Shown here in pieces: positions 37,201 to 46,052 of a stretch of 64,000 nt of DNA (positions are counted from its first letter, which is position 1; each line of letters opens with the position of its first letter). The translations under genes and the position numbers were made by a program. Below the pieces are notes generated by a model. That model had not been told where the DNA came from, ran no database searches, and saw nothing but the letters and a program-made list of their open reading frames with translations. The stretch is from Trichostrongylus colubriformis (Eukaryota; Nematoda; Chromadorea; Rhabditida; Trichostrongylidae), in the NCBI GenBank assembly GCA_963978905.1, contig OZ022259.1:1-64000 (forward strand). Direction: 5' to 3'.

Positions 37201-40200
37201 ATTGTTAGATGGAAGATCTTATATTGAAGTTTCAGCCGTTCACGCCGTGCTCACGTCATTCGGGCCATTGATTGGTGTCTTAGTGGGTGGATACCTTTTG
37301 AACATTTACGATGACTTTGACAGAGTTGATCAGTGAGTTCTGTACTTCTCATTCTAGTGATAAACCTCACTAGGGCGTTTCGCGCTAACTAGAATGTTGG
37401 CGGGGTTATCGCGTTATTAGCGGGAGGAGAATAGTTTGGCAACTCTTTTTACCATGGTGTGGGATGGGAGAGATCCTTCCACCTCTCATCTTTCTCAAAG
37501 GCAGTCAGAAACCCTTTTGCCAACATCGAACATGTCTTCAAATTGATATCAGCGTCTTCTATATTATTCTTGAGGAAGTGTTAGCGAGGACTGTATAAAG
37601 GATTGCGCGCACTGCTAGCTGATGGGAGAGTTCTAACCACAAGTATGCTTGGGCCTTGGGTGGAGGTCGTTAGGTCGAATTTCCGCGCGACCGCCCGCGG
37701 CGAGCAGCGCGGCAAGTTCGAGTCGTCTGGAACTCCGCTCAAGACGCAATGAGGTGGTACCGTGAGGGACCTTCAAAGGTAGGCGAACTTCCGAAGCTTC
37801 CAACTCACAATCTTCAGAAGTCCCTTACGGTAGCAGCCCATTGCGTCTTGTGTGGAATTCCCAACGGCTCGTACTGACGGCGCCGCGATAGTGCGACGCC
37901 GCAAGCGGAAATTCGACCTAGCGGTCCCCACTGGGGCCTTCACTCAGTGCTCTTGTATCGGTGTGGTTTCCCCGACTCCACCCATCAGCCATCGCAGTAT
38001 GCCACGATCGTTCTCGTTCTTGAGGTCCAGAGTAACGTAATCTTCAAAGTATGCTTGAGGTGTAGCCGAAGAGGTTCCCAACCCCTCCACGCCAATGACG
38101 GTTGAACTGATGCAAAACGTAGAATGTGACGTCGCATTGCCAAAGGGATTGAATTCTGTTGTACTTTTGCATGCCGTATTGCAGTCCACCTATAGCTCGT
38201 ACGGATCCTCGGTGGATTGGAGCATGGTGGATTGGATTTCTCGCGTCATCTATCTCTGCACTACTGATCGCATTTCCGATTTTGGCATTTGCTCGTGAAC
38301 TTCCAGAGGCAAAACGACATCGAGCTAAAGACGTCAATCAGGTGAATAATGAATTTAGCATGCACTTGATTGTATATTGTTCAGTGAAAGCATTGTGTAG
38401 AGTAGATTAGTCGACCGCCAGAAATAGCAGTAGTAATGCAACATATGAACATTATACCACTTATTACTTGCGGCAGCGGAAGTTGTTTCCCCTCGAGTCG
38501 CGTCTCTGGCTTATCGATAGGTGCCTCGCGTACCTGTGGTTTGTGATGGTCACAAGGCTTCAGCTCTCTGTGTGTCGGACAATCGTACTCACTTTATTGA
38601 CCATTTCATGTTGTGCCATTACATTCATTCTGTTTAACTATACAAGTTACTAATGACTTGATGGCAGCATTAGGAGAAAGTCTGACGAAAAGTAAAAGAA
38701 GTAGTGAATGTGAAAGTCGAGATGCCCATTAACAGGACCATGAAGAAACAACGGATGGAATCGGCCAAAACCCCGAAAAATAGGACCGGCTTCCCACGGA
38801 CGACCTGTCCGTCAAGAGGCGTGTACTCTGATCTAGTTTTCCATTGGCATGCTACCAAGTAAACTTAAGGGAATGTTTGAAATACAACAACACTACTTCT
38901 GGAGAGCTTCAAGCTAAAACTGCGAGAGCGCGCCGCAAAACCTTCGATCCTGCCGCATCTCCTTGGCCGTTCCCACCCCACTCAATTGGGAATTACGTCA
39001 TCAGGAGGCGGGATCGACTATCAAGAGGCGGGGCAGATGGGCGGTTGCTTGCGGCGTTTCGCGGCGTTTCTACAGCTGGGAGAGGCAGTTTTTCGCCGGG
39101 ATATCGCCACAGGTAGCCTGTTTAGGCCCAGGACTACCATGTGAGTGACTTCTTGTAAGAATTTCTCCATTACCACATTACCGCTAATGCTGTCTTTGAG
39201 CTTAATAGTTACAATAACTTTCTGAACGCAGTGGTGGTAAGCAGACAACCCTCCTGCAATAATCGTTTAGAAAAATAAAGCATAATGAAACAAACCTACA
39301 ATCTGTTGTCACCACATCACTTCAGGTCCACGAAGTCAATGCCAACATGTGCGAGAAAGGTTCGAAAAACCTACCACTCGTAATTATGGTGAGTTTCCAA
39401 TGAACTCAAAAGGATTACGGCAGAATCTCCGCGACGTCTATCGTCAATTTCCAGAAAATTTGCCGAAATCCAACGTTCATGGTCTGTGTAATCATCGGTA
39501 TTTTCGAATCAATCATCATTAACGGATTCGCCGCTTTCATGCCGAAAATTCTCGAAACATTGCTGAGCACTACACCCATATTTGCTTCCTATTTATCTTG
39601 TAAGTGAAGCGAGAGCGGATTTTGCTCGTGCTTGGCAAAGGTGAACGGTGCCTCACACGTGAGCGACTGAAAGTCCGGGTGTGTACCCTTATGTCAGGAT
39701 ATCGCACGACGACGAGCGTCGTGCGACGGAGTGTGTGCGAGCTATGCTCTTCGCTGTTGTTGGGTCCTAGAACGATTACACGGTAATGCTAGGGGTGCGA
39801 TACGCACTTGGCTAGTAATCGCTTCAGGACCCAACAACATAGCGCTTTTAGCTGGTCCGTATAGCTTCGCTTGCGACATGCCGCGGTGCGAAATCCTGAC
39901 ATAGGGGTACACACCCAGTAAGTCTATTTGCTGTACATTACTGGATGCCTTACCGACAACTTTGCAGCTGTTGTCATCCTTGCGGCAGCCGTTGGAGTGA
40001 TGGTCGGTGGAATGTTGATCCGTAGACTCAAATTACAGGTGTGCTCTCTACCCATTTGAGCGATTTATTTTCTCTGAGTTTTCAGATAAAGGTTTCTCAA
40101 AAAAGCTAGGGAATCGCAAGTTGTTTTTCTAATTCAAAGACCTCTGATTTTCGTTCTTCGAAGTAGTAGAAATAATGTACATTGGCTGAGACTCTCCATG

Positions 40201-43200
40201 TGAAGTTAATAGGCTTAATTTTTCAATGTAACTCTTCCTTATGCACTAGTCGTCACCAGCGTAGAGTCGAGGAAAATTTCCAAAAAATACGACCTCTCAT
40301 GTCGGATTCCTCGACAGAGGCTCGACGCTGGTCGTCACTCCATAAGGTCACCTTCTTAGAAGGAGTGATATACGTTAGCTGAAACCTGGTTCAAGGTTAA
40401 GGTTTAAGGTTCAATCCCGCATCGCTGCGAGTCGTACTGCTCATCATCCACTGGGGGAGATACCGGCGAGGGCGGGACTGTATCCGCGGCTGGCTGATTT
40501 AGCCCCGTCTCCAATCTCCCCCACTCACTGGTGACGCAGATAGGCACAAAGTACGAGGGAGCTTTCACGGTCCCACTTCTCGTCTTTTTCATCGTTTTAG
40601 TATATTTCGTTCTTTCGCTACTAAAACATTGCTAAGCACACCCACTTTTACGGCTACCAAATTGAATAATGAAAATAATCTGCCGAATTTACCCCTTCAG
40701 GCGTCTTTAACACAGCCACGCACCACTGCCCGCAGGCATGTCGGCACCGGATGTGTGCAGATATGACAGCGAATCGCTTCGCGGCGTTTCACTCGCGGCG
40801 CCACCAGTACGACTCGCCGTATCGATTGCCCTTGGGAGCCGGCTAAGCGTGACTACGTCACGTCTCCGCTTCCACTCATGCCACACTGCCTCGCTTGAAG
40901 GCTGCCATGCCCTGCCACTGGTACTCGCACCCGCCGCACCGCTCGCCGCGGGCGGCCACGCGATTCGATGTTATATCTGCACACACCCAAGCCTAACCAT
41001 AGGGGATGTGGCGAAGCGGCGTTTTCTTCCACTTTTTTGGGACCACCTTACGCACAACGACGAAGCATCGAGGGACGTATCTTCGCCGAACTTTGATTTT
41101 CTTGCGTGATATTTTGCGTGAGAGCCATGGTAAACAAATGTAACATCATCATATGGGATTTTATATTCATCTATCGTGGGAATTGGTTACCAGGAGGAGT
41201 GCACTGTGACGTGATGAATTTACTTCAGGTCGGCGGAATGCTGAAAATGATAATCGCGTGCCATGTAACGGCCTTGATATTCACTACTGGTCTCCTGGTT
41301 CATTGTCCCCAAAGGAGTTTCGTCGGCATTAACACCGGCTACGATGATCTGTGAGTCCATATTAGTTATCAATCAGCGATATAGACAGATTATCTGGTTA
41401 TTTTAGCGATATTCACTCCAACGCCGAACATCATGTGCAAGATCCGTGTAATGTCGACTGCTACTGCAAGGTCTGTCTTCTGCCTGAATTTTTTTGGATC
41501 AAACTTTCAGCAGCGGGCTAATCGCGCTGATCTTCACTTACATGTGGACAATAATTTCGGGAATTTCAACTCTTCTTTAATTGGATCATATCGAAAATTT
41601 TACTTTTATTCAGAGTGAGTTCAACCCAGTTTGCGAACGAAGCACTGGTCGAATGTACTTCTCTCCGTGTTACGCAGGATGTCGGCAAAAAGCAGAGTAC
41701 AAAGGGGTAGGTTACCCATTGTGGTTTCTTGCACCGCTAGAACTCGGGAGTAATAGGATTATAGAATCACGAGTGAGGTCACTTTCTCCGAAAAATCGCG
41801 TGGCCGCCCGCGGCGAGCGGCGCGGCCGGTGTGAGTGCCAGCGGAAGAGTATGGCAGCCTTCAAGCGAGGCAGTGTGGCATGGTTTTAAGCGCAGAAGGT
41901 GACGCTGCCACGCTTTGCCGGGCTACCAAGAGCAATCGATTTGCAAGTCGTACTGGTGGCGGCGAGTGCGCGTCGCGAAGCGATTTTCCGGAGGAAGTAG
42001 CCTCACCCGTTTCGAATGCTCCAGTTTTCTGTCCAACGTTTATGTCCTAAAATACGCATTTTGAATTTCCCTGAAGACTCTCGAATGTAATTGACAAACA
42101 ACAGCTCCGCAACATTTCCCGTACATCCCACTTCTACGAGCTCCCGAACGACTTATTTTTAAACCAAACCCGTAGGATAATCGACGTCGATCTGCACAAA
42201 CGGTCAACCTCTTCAGCCCCAGCAAAACTACATTGCTGGTAAGCACTGTGAGGTACTGAGATGCATGGTAAACTCCAGATCAAACAACCCATCCTCTTCC
42301 ACGATAGTGCACTGCATAAACAATCTTAGAAAAGCTGAATAAACGGGGCCACATAACCCTATTGCATCCACCATACCCATCTTACCTGGCTCCCATCGAT
42401 TACCATTTCTTAAAACATCCGGACCTTTTCGGAAGTAATGTTTCAAGACCAAATACGACGCTGAAGCGTAACGAATCCATCACCTCTGAATCTTCGCATT
42501 CCTAAATACCCCCAAGTTAACGAGCGCGTGTACGTTGACAAAAGTCTGTTGATTCTTATGGCTCTGATAGCGATTGCTAAAACTAAATGTGTATATCTGT
42601 GCTCGCTAAAACTGAGCAGAGATATCGCATTGTTAAAGGCATCAGGAGAAATTCGGACGAAAAGTAAAAGAAGTAGTGACTATGAAAGTCGAGATGCCTA
42701 GTAACAGGACAGTGAAGAAACAACGGATGGAATTGGCCAAAAATCCAAGAAATAGGACCCCTTTTCCAGGTCTGATTCTCGACGCGGACGACCTGTCCGT
42801 CAAGAGGCGGGTAGTCTGATCTAGTTTTACAATGGCATGTTGCCAAGTAAACACGAAGGAATGTTTGGAAATACGACAGCATCTCTTTTTTGGAGTGAGC
42901 TTCAAGCTAAAACTGCTAAAGCGCACCACGAAACCTTCGATCCTGCCGTATCTCCTTGGCCGCTCCCACCCCAGTCAATCGGGAATTACGTCATCCGGAG
43001 GCGGGACCGACTTATCAAGTGGCGGGAAAGATGGGCGGCTGTGAGGTTTTGCGGCGTTTCTACAGCTCGGAGGGGCGCTTTTTCACCGGGATTTCGCCAC
43101 AGGTGGCCTTCTTAGTCCCAGGACTACCATGCGGGTGACTTCTTGTAGGGATTTCTCCATTACTACATTATTCCTAATACTGTCTGCAAGGGTAGAAAAC

Positions 43201-46052
43201 CGCAGGAACTCTCCGAACTGCATACCTTACATTCCACTGCTTTTATACCTATCGTAAGATCTACGACCGTAAGAATTGAACTCTATTTCGATTGCAAGTG
43301 GATTCAAAGTCAGTTGACTGGCAATAAGTAGAGGAGTTACATACGATAAAGATCCTATCGCTTGCTGAATTTTTAATCCTTCCTAAGAAAGGTTTCAAAT
43401 GGGGTTTGCTTCAAAAGCCAATACTCCAAGAATGTCACCCGAAGCTTTTAATTTTATGTTCAGAAATCTGAGTGGATAGATTGCCAATGTTTGGAAGCCA
43501 ATTTCACACACGGGCACATCGAACAGCACCAACAGCATGATGAAAGACTTCACGGAGGGTCAGTTTATTCAGATCTGAGACAGCTCGTTACTATAAATTG
43601 AACCGGAAAGTTTAATTTTTCCTATAAAATGGAAGACAGTTTGCAATATTCACAATAGAGGCGCATCCCACACTCGTGGAGGCGGGTGCCATTGTTGGAA
43701 TGGACTGGAAGTAAAGCCAAAACGCTGCCCCTGATTAAGGAGCGTGTTAAAATCGAAATTAGTTACAGATACTGTGAGATCGACTGTGGCTTCAGCGTCT
43801 ATGTACTTATGATCACTCTATTCATCACCGCTGTGGCAAGTTTTGCCTCCGGAATTCCCACGCAACAGGTATGGTATAGATAAAAAATTCCTATACGTTC
43901 TCATCTTACCTACTTATAGTTACAACTTCTATTTACAAAAATTGATTGATTCTTCTTGCCACTCTTTGTTAATTTTTCACTAATTCGTTGACTTTTTGTT
44001 TTTGTGTTAGTGTTGGGTTTTTTGATTCTTTATTTCTCGTATTGAATGACAGCTTTTTTGTGCAGATAATGCTTCGTGTTGTTCCATTCGATCAACGAAC
44101 TTTGGCGCTGGGAGTTAACTGGACTTTTCTTCGGCTTCTTGGTAAGTGTACTCACAGATAGCAGGAAGATTCCAGAAAATCATCTGACATGGCACGTGAT
44201 GGTTTGAAATTTATGATCTTCACTCTGTAAGCTACAGCAAGCTGTGAGCCTGTGAACGGGTCAGGGCCAATCATCATCGGTGTCTCACCTGCTGAAGGTT
44301 GAGGGGGTGAATAGCCTACCATTGATGGTTGAGGCTTAACCATCCGCCTGCTTGCAGTTAACAAGCGTCTTTATGCGAAAAATCAAGAAATCAGACTTTC
44401 CGAATGATGCTCTATTAAGGTTTCATTCCTGGTGGAATTCTATTCGGAATGTTGATCGATATCGCTTGTATAGATTGGGAAATGAGCTGTGGTAATCGGC
44501 AATCTTGTCGTGTCTATGATCCTCTTAAACTCAGCTGGACCATCACAGCCCTCGGTGAGTCTACTCAATTCTAAGTAAGACAATATCTTTCCGCTCTTCT
44601 TAGTGAGGGTGTGTACCCAGAATACGTCTCGTGCCGTGCGGTGAGCGAAGTATGGGCGCGCAGACAGAATGCCGTCGGCGTATGCATGGTGTATGTGTAT
44701 GCATAATGCCATCATCGACCAAGGGTGAAGTGAGAACACTTGAACTGAACAAAATGCAACTGCATTCTGTCTACTGAAATGAAAACTGTTCGAAAACAAG
44801 CTCAATAGAAGGACGAAATGAAAAAATAAGAGTTGATACGGTCGAATTATACGCGATTCCCACCTAAAACAGGTTATTCGAACGCAACGAGCACTCCGCA
44901 GCGCGAAATCCTGGCATAAGGGTACACACCGTCTTGAGACATCTGCACGGAATATTTGTTTCGAAGTTTTGGAGGCTTTCTTCAACAAAGTTTCTACCAA
45001 AATTTCCCTTGATCGATTTGAGCTAAATGTGTCTTGAAAGGTAGTCAACTAGAGAACAATCCTTAGAGTAACGCGTTTCATGCTCCGCTATTGTTCTAGC
45101 CCTCAAAGACGTGAAAGGCCAAAAATCCAAAAGTAGCCTTTTTTTGTACTTTTGAGCTGGAAACAGGTAATCCAACATGGGGCGCTGATGAGCCGTGTGT
45201 ATATGGGGACAGATTTATCCACACAGACCTCTCCTTTGGCCTGAGCTCCGCACTCCTTAGGCCACTATCATTTCTTCATGTCATGCCGCACTTTCAAAGG
45301 TTCATTGTGAAGTGCTAGTACATCAAGATGTCCTGGCTTTAATAACCTCCTTATCCACGTGAAAATATTTCTGGGTCATGAGCTCCCATCGAGCTAGCAC
45401 GTGCACCAGCAGCGCTATCTACTCAAAGACACCGGTAGGGTAGGGTAGGACAAATTTGGCAAATTGGGGGATTAGGAAAGTAGAGGTGCTCAGCAATATA
45501 ACATTGGAGAAAGAACGACATAAAACGGCGAAAAAACCGAGAAATAGGAACCCGAAAATCCCCCTTCTCTCTCGTCCTCTGCGTCTCTAGCCGGAGTGGA
45601 CTGAAGACAGGCCAGAGTCAGAACCAGCCGGCCGCGATCGATGTCCACGGCGATTTCCCCGGCCGCATAACCGCATGACGACATGCCGTGCTGTGGGGTC
45701 GTCATAAGACCCCAAGCCGTGTTTTTTATGCGATTTTTGCTACATATGACCTCATCTGAAGAAGAAGGTTCGTTTTCATAGAATATGTACTCCCAGATCT
45801 CAGTTTTCCCTTACCCCTACTGGTGCGTTTGAACACCAGCTCGCTCTTATACAGTACGTGATTTTAGCGATCGTCTGCAAACTGCTGTCAATTCTGGCCA
45901 CAATCCTTGGGTACATGACATATCGACCTACAGATCTCGACAATGGAGTATCCATAAGATCGGTCGATTCGCATGGCGCTTTGCACCTCGTCGTGAATGA
46001 CGACAGGCCACCTGCTGAAGTGATTAAACAACATCTGTCTACTACTAACTGA
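31183..46052 (+). CDS. Organic anion transporter polypeptide (OATP/SLCO family), 20 exons
   Basis: A sodium-independent carrier of amphipathic organic anions in the plasma membrane, by family. I join exons 31183-31280, 33009-33087, 33146-33213, 33417-33499, 33646-33790, 34943-35118, 37236-37332, 38185-38341, 39326-39388, 39455-39599, 39968-40038, 41229-41350, 41407-41470, 41614-41706, 42217-42238, 43659-43710, 43769-43868, 44066-44141, 44420-44554 and 45855-46052, giving about 680 residues (family usually 640-720). All junctions are GT-AG and keep the frame except the last. The superfamily signature D-x-R-W-I/V-G-A-W-W-x-G-F/L-L is present as DPRWIGAWWIGFL (residues about 256-268). Twelve hydrophobic segments occur in the expected order, and a cysteine-rich Kazal-like loop lies between TM9 and TM10. 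Exon 15 is tentative. Most introns longer than 350 bp carry a MITE. Whether the gene works depends on the last junction. Substrate cannot be predicted. Confidence 0.9.
31356..31591 (+). mobile_element. MULE-type MITE, family A copy 4 (OATP intron 1)
   Basis: Ends GGGTATGTGCAGATATGAC and its inverse, with a perfect 9-bp duplication AGAAACAAT (31347-31355 and 31592-31600). It inserted 76 bp after the donor of exon 1. Confidence 0.9.
31925..32407 (-). CDS. Unassigned 160-codon open frame in OATP intron 1
   Basis: An uninterrupted minus-strand frame from ATG to stop, soluble in character, with scattered cysteine and histidine but no motif I recognise. It lies opposite to the host gene within a 1.7-kb intron. 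It may be a nested gene, a fragment of a mobile element or chance. Confidence 0.25.
   Translation of the reverse strand: MSEHIQKPLRFFVETSPVTQATKTFFTDDPFNALKRKVPNLTSARFGCPLSKGSSMSELSGSLFAGLEGHHFIEHTRKVHPNLCICLEARSKVFFHKTKKGRFFETANGSCSHISGVTAGCLPSDRKIHVFACGARRDGYELRTEEGVGYFHRCRTQLMW
33009..33087 (+). CDS. OATP exon 2: start of TM1
   Basis: CTPAWLQRFHNAKWLLLMLG then VCAFIQ. It matches the family pattern 'C-x-P-x-x-L-Q-R-F-x-x-x-K-W-f-L-f'. Acceptor CTTTTCAG, phase 2 to 0. Confidence 0.92.
33146..33213 (+). CDS. OATP exon 3: TM1 end and S-T-x-E-R-R-F motif
   Basis: SFVVNAIFPVGLSTLERRFK then MS plus a split serine. The S-T-I/L-E-R/K-R-F text is a strong family marker. Preceded by a 58-bp intron. 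Confidence 0.9.
33417..33499 (+). CDS. OATP exon 4: TM2
   Basis: TQTGIISSWYDFAVLLVVFP then VCQWGNS. Corresponds to the family text S-G-L-I-x-S-x-Y-D. Donor GTGAGT. Confidence 0.92.
33646..33790 (+). CDS. OATP exon 5: TM3 and first large outer loop
   Basis: GHKGRWIGWGGVVMALGSLT, then a P-H-W stretch and a loop ending VTDFGQCTL. The R-W-I-G-W-G text is typical of the family. Confidence 0.93.
33800..34900. other. OATP intron 5, no element recognised
   Basis: Contains a C-run near 34166-34178 and AT-rich tracts. The 76-codon frame at 34318-34548 has no support. Confidence 0.4.
34943..35118 (+). CDS. OATP exon 6: loop and TM4
   Basis: REMEEASCEQESLTSYLNPY followed by ILGQTLHGVGSTPLFSIGTT and FIDENV. 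The G-Q-x-L-x-G-x-G-x-x-P pattern and the FIDENV segment are family hallmarks. Acceptor TTTTTTTCAG. Confidence 0.95.
35480..35815. repeat. GC-rich segment related to MULE MITE interiors (OATP intron 6)
   Basis: Phrases such as CTCTGCCTCGTTGCCTGCG and ACGCAGCCACGCCCTGCC resemble the interior of families A and B, but no terminal repeats remain. Probably a relic. Confidence 0.35.
36540..37015. repeat. Unclassified GC-rich insert with a perfect hairpin (OATP intron 6)
   Basis: Base composition changes sharply relative to the surrounding intron. It contains the hairpin ACCAGGGTGC-GACG-GCACCCTGGT (36751-36774), extended by C-T-A-C/G-T-A-G on the outside, and a smaller one GTCGCC/GGCGAC near 36571-36590. 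No coding sequence is recognised. It could be the 5' region of a retroelement or an unknown mobile element. Confidence 0.4.
37236..37332 (+). CDS. OATP exon 7: TM5
   Basis: AVHAVLTSFGPLIGVLVGGY then LLNIYDDFDRVD. The F-G-P-x-x-G-x-x-x-G-G/S-x-x-L pattern and the D-F-D-R segment match the family. Confidence 0.93.
37671..37920 (+). mobile_element. MULE-like MITE, family C, intact (OATP intron 7)
   Basis: Termini TAGGTCGAATTTCCGCGCG and GCAAGCGGAAATTCGACCTA. The interior has two facing arms (CCGTGAGGGACCTTC and CCCTTACGG), the same as in the 10986-11259 element. A target duplication is not clear. Confidence 0.75.
38185..38341 (+). CDS. OATP exon 8: superfamily signature and TM6
   Basis: HPPIARTDPRWIGAWWIGFL then ASSISALLIAFPILAFAREL and a basic tail. 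It contains the complete OATP signature DPRWIGAWWIGFL at the start of TM6. Confidence 0.97.
38661..39196 (+). mobile_element. TTAA|AGG MITE, family F copy 3 (OATP intron 8)
   Basis: Starts TGGCAGCATTAGGAG after TTGA and ends GCTAATGCTGTCT before TTGA. TTGA on both sides supports a 4-bp duplication. Interior as in the 11.8-kb copy, with deletions. Confidence 0.7.
39326..39388 (+). CDS. OATP exon 9: central cytosolic loop
   Basis: VHEVNANMCEKGSKNLPLVI then M; 21 codons, phase 0 on both sides, acceptor CACTTCAG and donor GTGAGT. The loop is poorly conserved in the family, so support comes from phase and position. Confidence 0.7.
39455..39599 (+). CDS. OATP exon 10: TM7
   Basis: KICRNPTFMVCVIIGIFESI then a stretch containing NGFAAFMPKILE and FASYLS. 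R-N-P-T-F-M and G-F-A-x-F-x-P-K-x-L-E are strong family markers. The 66-bp intron before it ends ATTTCCAG. Confidence 0.95.
39677..39916 (+). mobile_element. MITE family D copy 1 (OATP intron 10)
   Basis: Ends GGGTGTGTACCCTTATGTC and the inverse. The interior has two arms around TGTTGGGTCCT and AGGACCCAACA, so the element is largely palindromic. The flanks TGAAAGTCC and AGTAAGTCT share six of nine bases. Confidence 0.75.
39968..40038 (+). CDS. OATP exon 11: TM8
   Basis: SVVILAAAVGVMVGGMLIRR then LKLQ. Matches the G-x-x-x-G-G-x-x-x-R/K-K/R-x-K-L pattern of TM8. Acceptor CTTTGCAG. Confidence 0.9.
40384..40705 (-). mobile_element. TTAA|AGG MITE related to family I, one end only (OATP intron 11)
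   Basis: The right end ATTTACCCCTTCAGGCGTCT before TTAA and the nearby run AAAACATTGCTAAGCAC match family I. The left end is degenerate. Confidence 0.5.
40749..40988 (-). mobile_element. MULE-type MITE, family A copy 5 (OATP intron 11)
   Basis: 240 bp with ends GGATGTGTGCAGATATGAC and its inverse; interior reversed relative to 8.1 kb. No matching 9-bp flanks are visible. Confidence 0.75.
41229..41350 (+). CDS. OATP exon 12: TM9
   Basis: VGGMLKMIIACHVTALIFTT then GLLVHCPQRSFVGINTGYDD. The cysteine after the helix and the V-G-I/V-N text correspond to the family's C-x-N-x-x-x-A-G-V segment. Confidence 0.9.
41407..41470 (+). CDS. OATP exon 13: start of the cysteine-rich loop
   Basis: LDIHSNAEHHVQDPCNVDCY then CK. 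C-N-x-x-C-x-C is the beginning of the Kazal-like loop of OATPs. Preceded by a 56-bp intron ending TTATTTTAG. Confidence 0.9.
41614..41706 (+). CDS. OATP exon 14: Kazal-like core
   Basis: SEFNPVCERSTGRMYFSPCY then AGCRQKAEYKG. The pattern P-V-C-x-x-x-x-G-x-x-Y-x-S-P-C-x-A-G-C is the best-conserved part of the OATP outer loop. Confidence 0.95.
41772..42008 (+). mobile_element. MULE-type MITE, family B copy 2 (OATP intron 14)
   Basis: Ends GTGAGGTCACTTTCTCCG and CGGAGGAAGTAGCCTCACCC. The interior is that of families A and B. Confidence 0.7.
42217..42238 (+). CDS. OATP exon 15 (tentative, 22 nt)
   Basis: PQQNYIA plus one base, between CTCTTCAG and GTAAGC. It is proposed because it joins exon 14 (phase 0) to exon 16 (phase 1). 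It lacks the Y-x-N-C-x-C motif that most OATPs have here, so another exon may be the true one. Confidence 0.4.
42637..43185 (+). mobile_element. TTAA|AGG MITE, family F copy 4 (OATP intron 15)
   Basis: Begins AGGCATCAGGAG after TTAA (42633-42636) and ends CCTAATACTGTCT. It is close to the 11.8-kb copy, and about 60 bp of right flank are shared as well. Confidence 0.75.
43659..43710 (+). CDS. OATP exon 16: end of the outer loop
   Basis: AHPTLVEAGAIVGMDW, phase 1 to 2, acceptor CACAATAG, donor GTAAAG. Position and phase fit; family conservation is low here. Confidence 0.6.
43769..43868 (+). CDS. OATP exon 17: last loop cysteines and TM10
   Basis: YCEIDCGFSVYVLMITLFIT then AVASFASGIPTQQ. The two cysteines before the helix match the C-x-x-x-C of the family. 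Preceded by a 58-bp intron. Confidence 0.88.
44066..44141 (+). CDS. OATP exon 18: TM10-TM11
   Basis: IMLRVVPFDQRTLALGVNWT then FLRLLG. L-R-x-V-x-x-x-x-R-x-x-A-L-G is highly typical of OATPs. Confidence 0.95.
44420..44554 (+). CDS. OATP exon 19: TM11 and C-G-x-x-x-x-C-x-x-Y-D
   Basis: FIPGGILFGMLIDIACIDWE then MSCGNRQSCRVYDPLKLSWT and ITAL. I-P-G-x-I-L-F-G-x-L-I-D and C-G-x-x-x-x-C-x-x-Y-D are family hallmarks. Acceptor CTATTAAG is weak. The donor GTGAGT leaves phase 1. Confidence 0.95.
44607..44930 (+). mobile_element. MITE family D copy 3 (OATP intron 19)
   Basis: Ends GGGTGTGTACCC and GGGTACACACC, with the subterminal GCGAAATCCTGGCATAAGG shared with the 39.7-kb copy. The middle is different and longer. 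Confidence 0.65.
45427..45830 (-). mobile_element. TTAA|AGG MITE, family I copy 2 (OATP intron 19)
   Basis: Reverse-oriented copy of 19256-19650: the same run around GGGGTCGTCATAAGACCCC and the same subterminal text. Ends GACACCGGTAGGG and CCCCTACTGGTGCGT. Its right end lies 25 bp before the start of the last OATP exon. Confidence 0.75.
45855..46052 (+). CDS. OATP exon 20: TM12 and C-terminal tail
   Basis: YVILAIVCKLLSILATILGY then MTYRP and a polar tail ending in VIKQHLSTTN and TGA. The frame is clear because only it gives a twelfth helix. It opens at phase 0 after ATACAG (an earlier CACCAG gives the same frame), whereas exon 19 leaves phase 1. A short exon may be missing, or the junction is broken. 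Confidence 0.8.
   Translation, partial: YVILAIVCKLLSILATILGYMTYRPTDLDNGVSIRSVDSHGALHLVVNDDRPPAEVIKQHLSTTN

Noticed and set aside
37236..37332. Missing exon between OATP exons 6 and 7
   Set aside because: The joined phase and sequence (PVYLAVHAVLTSFGP) fit the family without an extra exon.
44440..45048. 202-codon minus-strand open frame
   Set aside because: It runs across OATP exon 19 and a family D MITE; no recognised domain, and the opposite strand is clearly coding.
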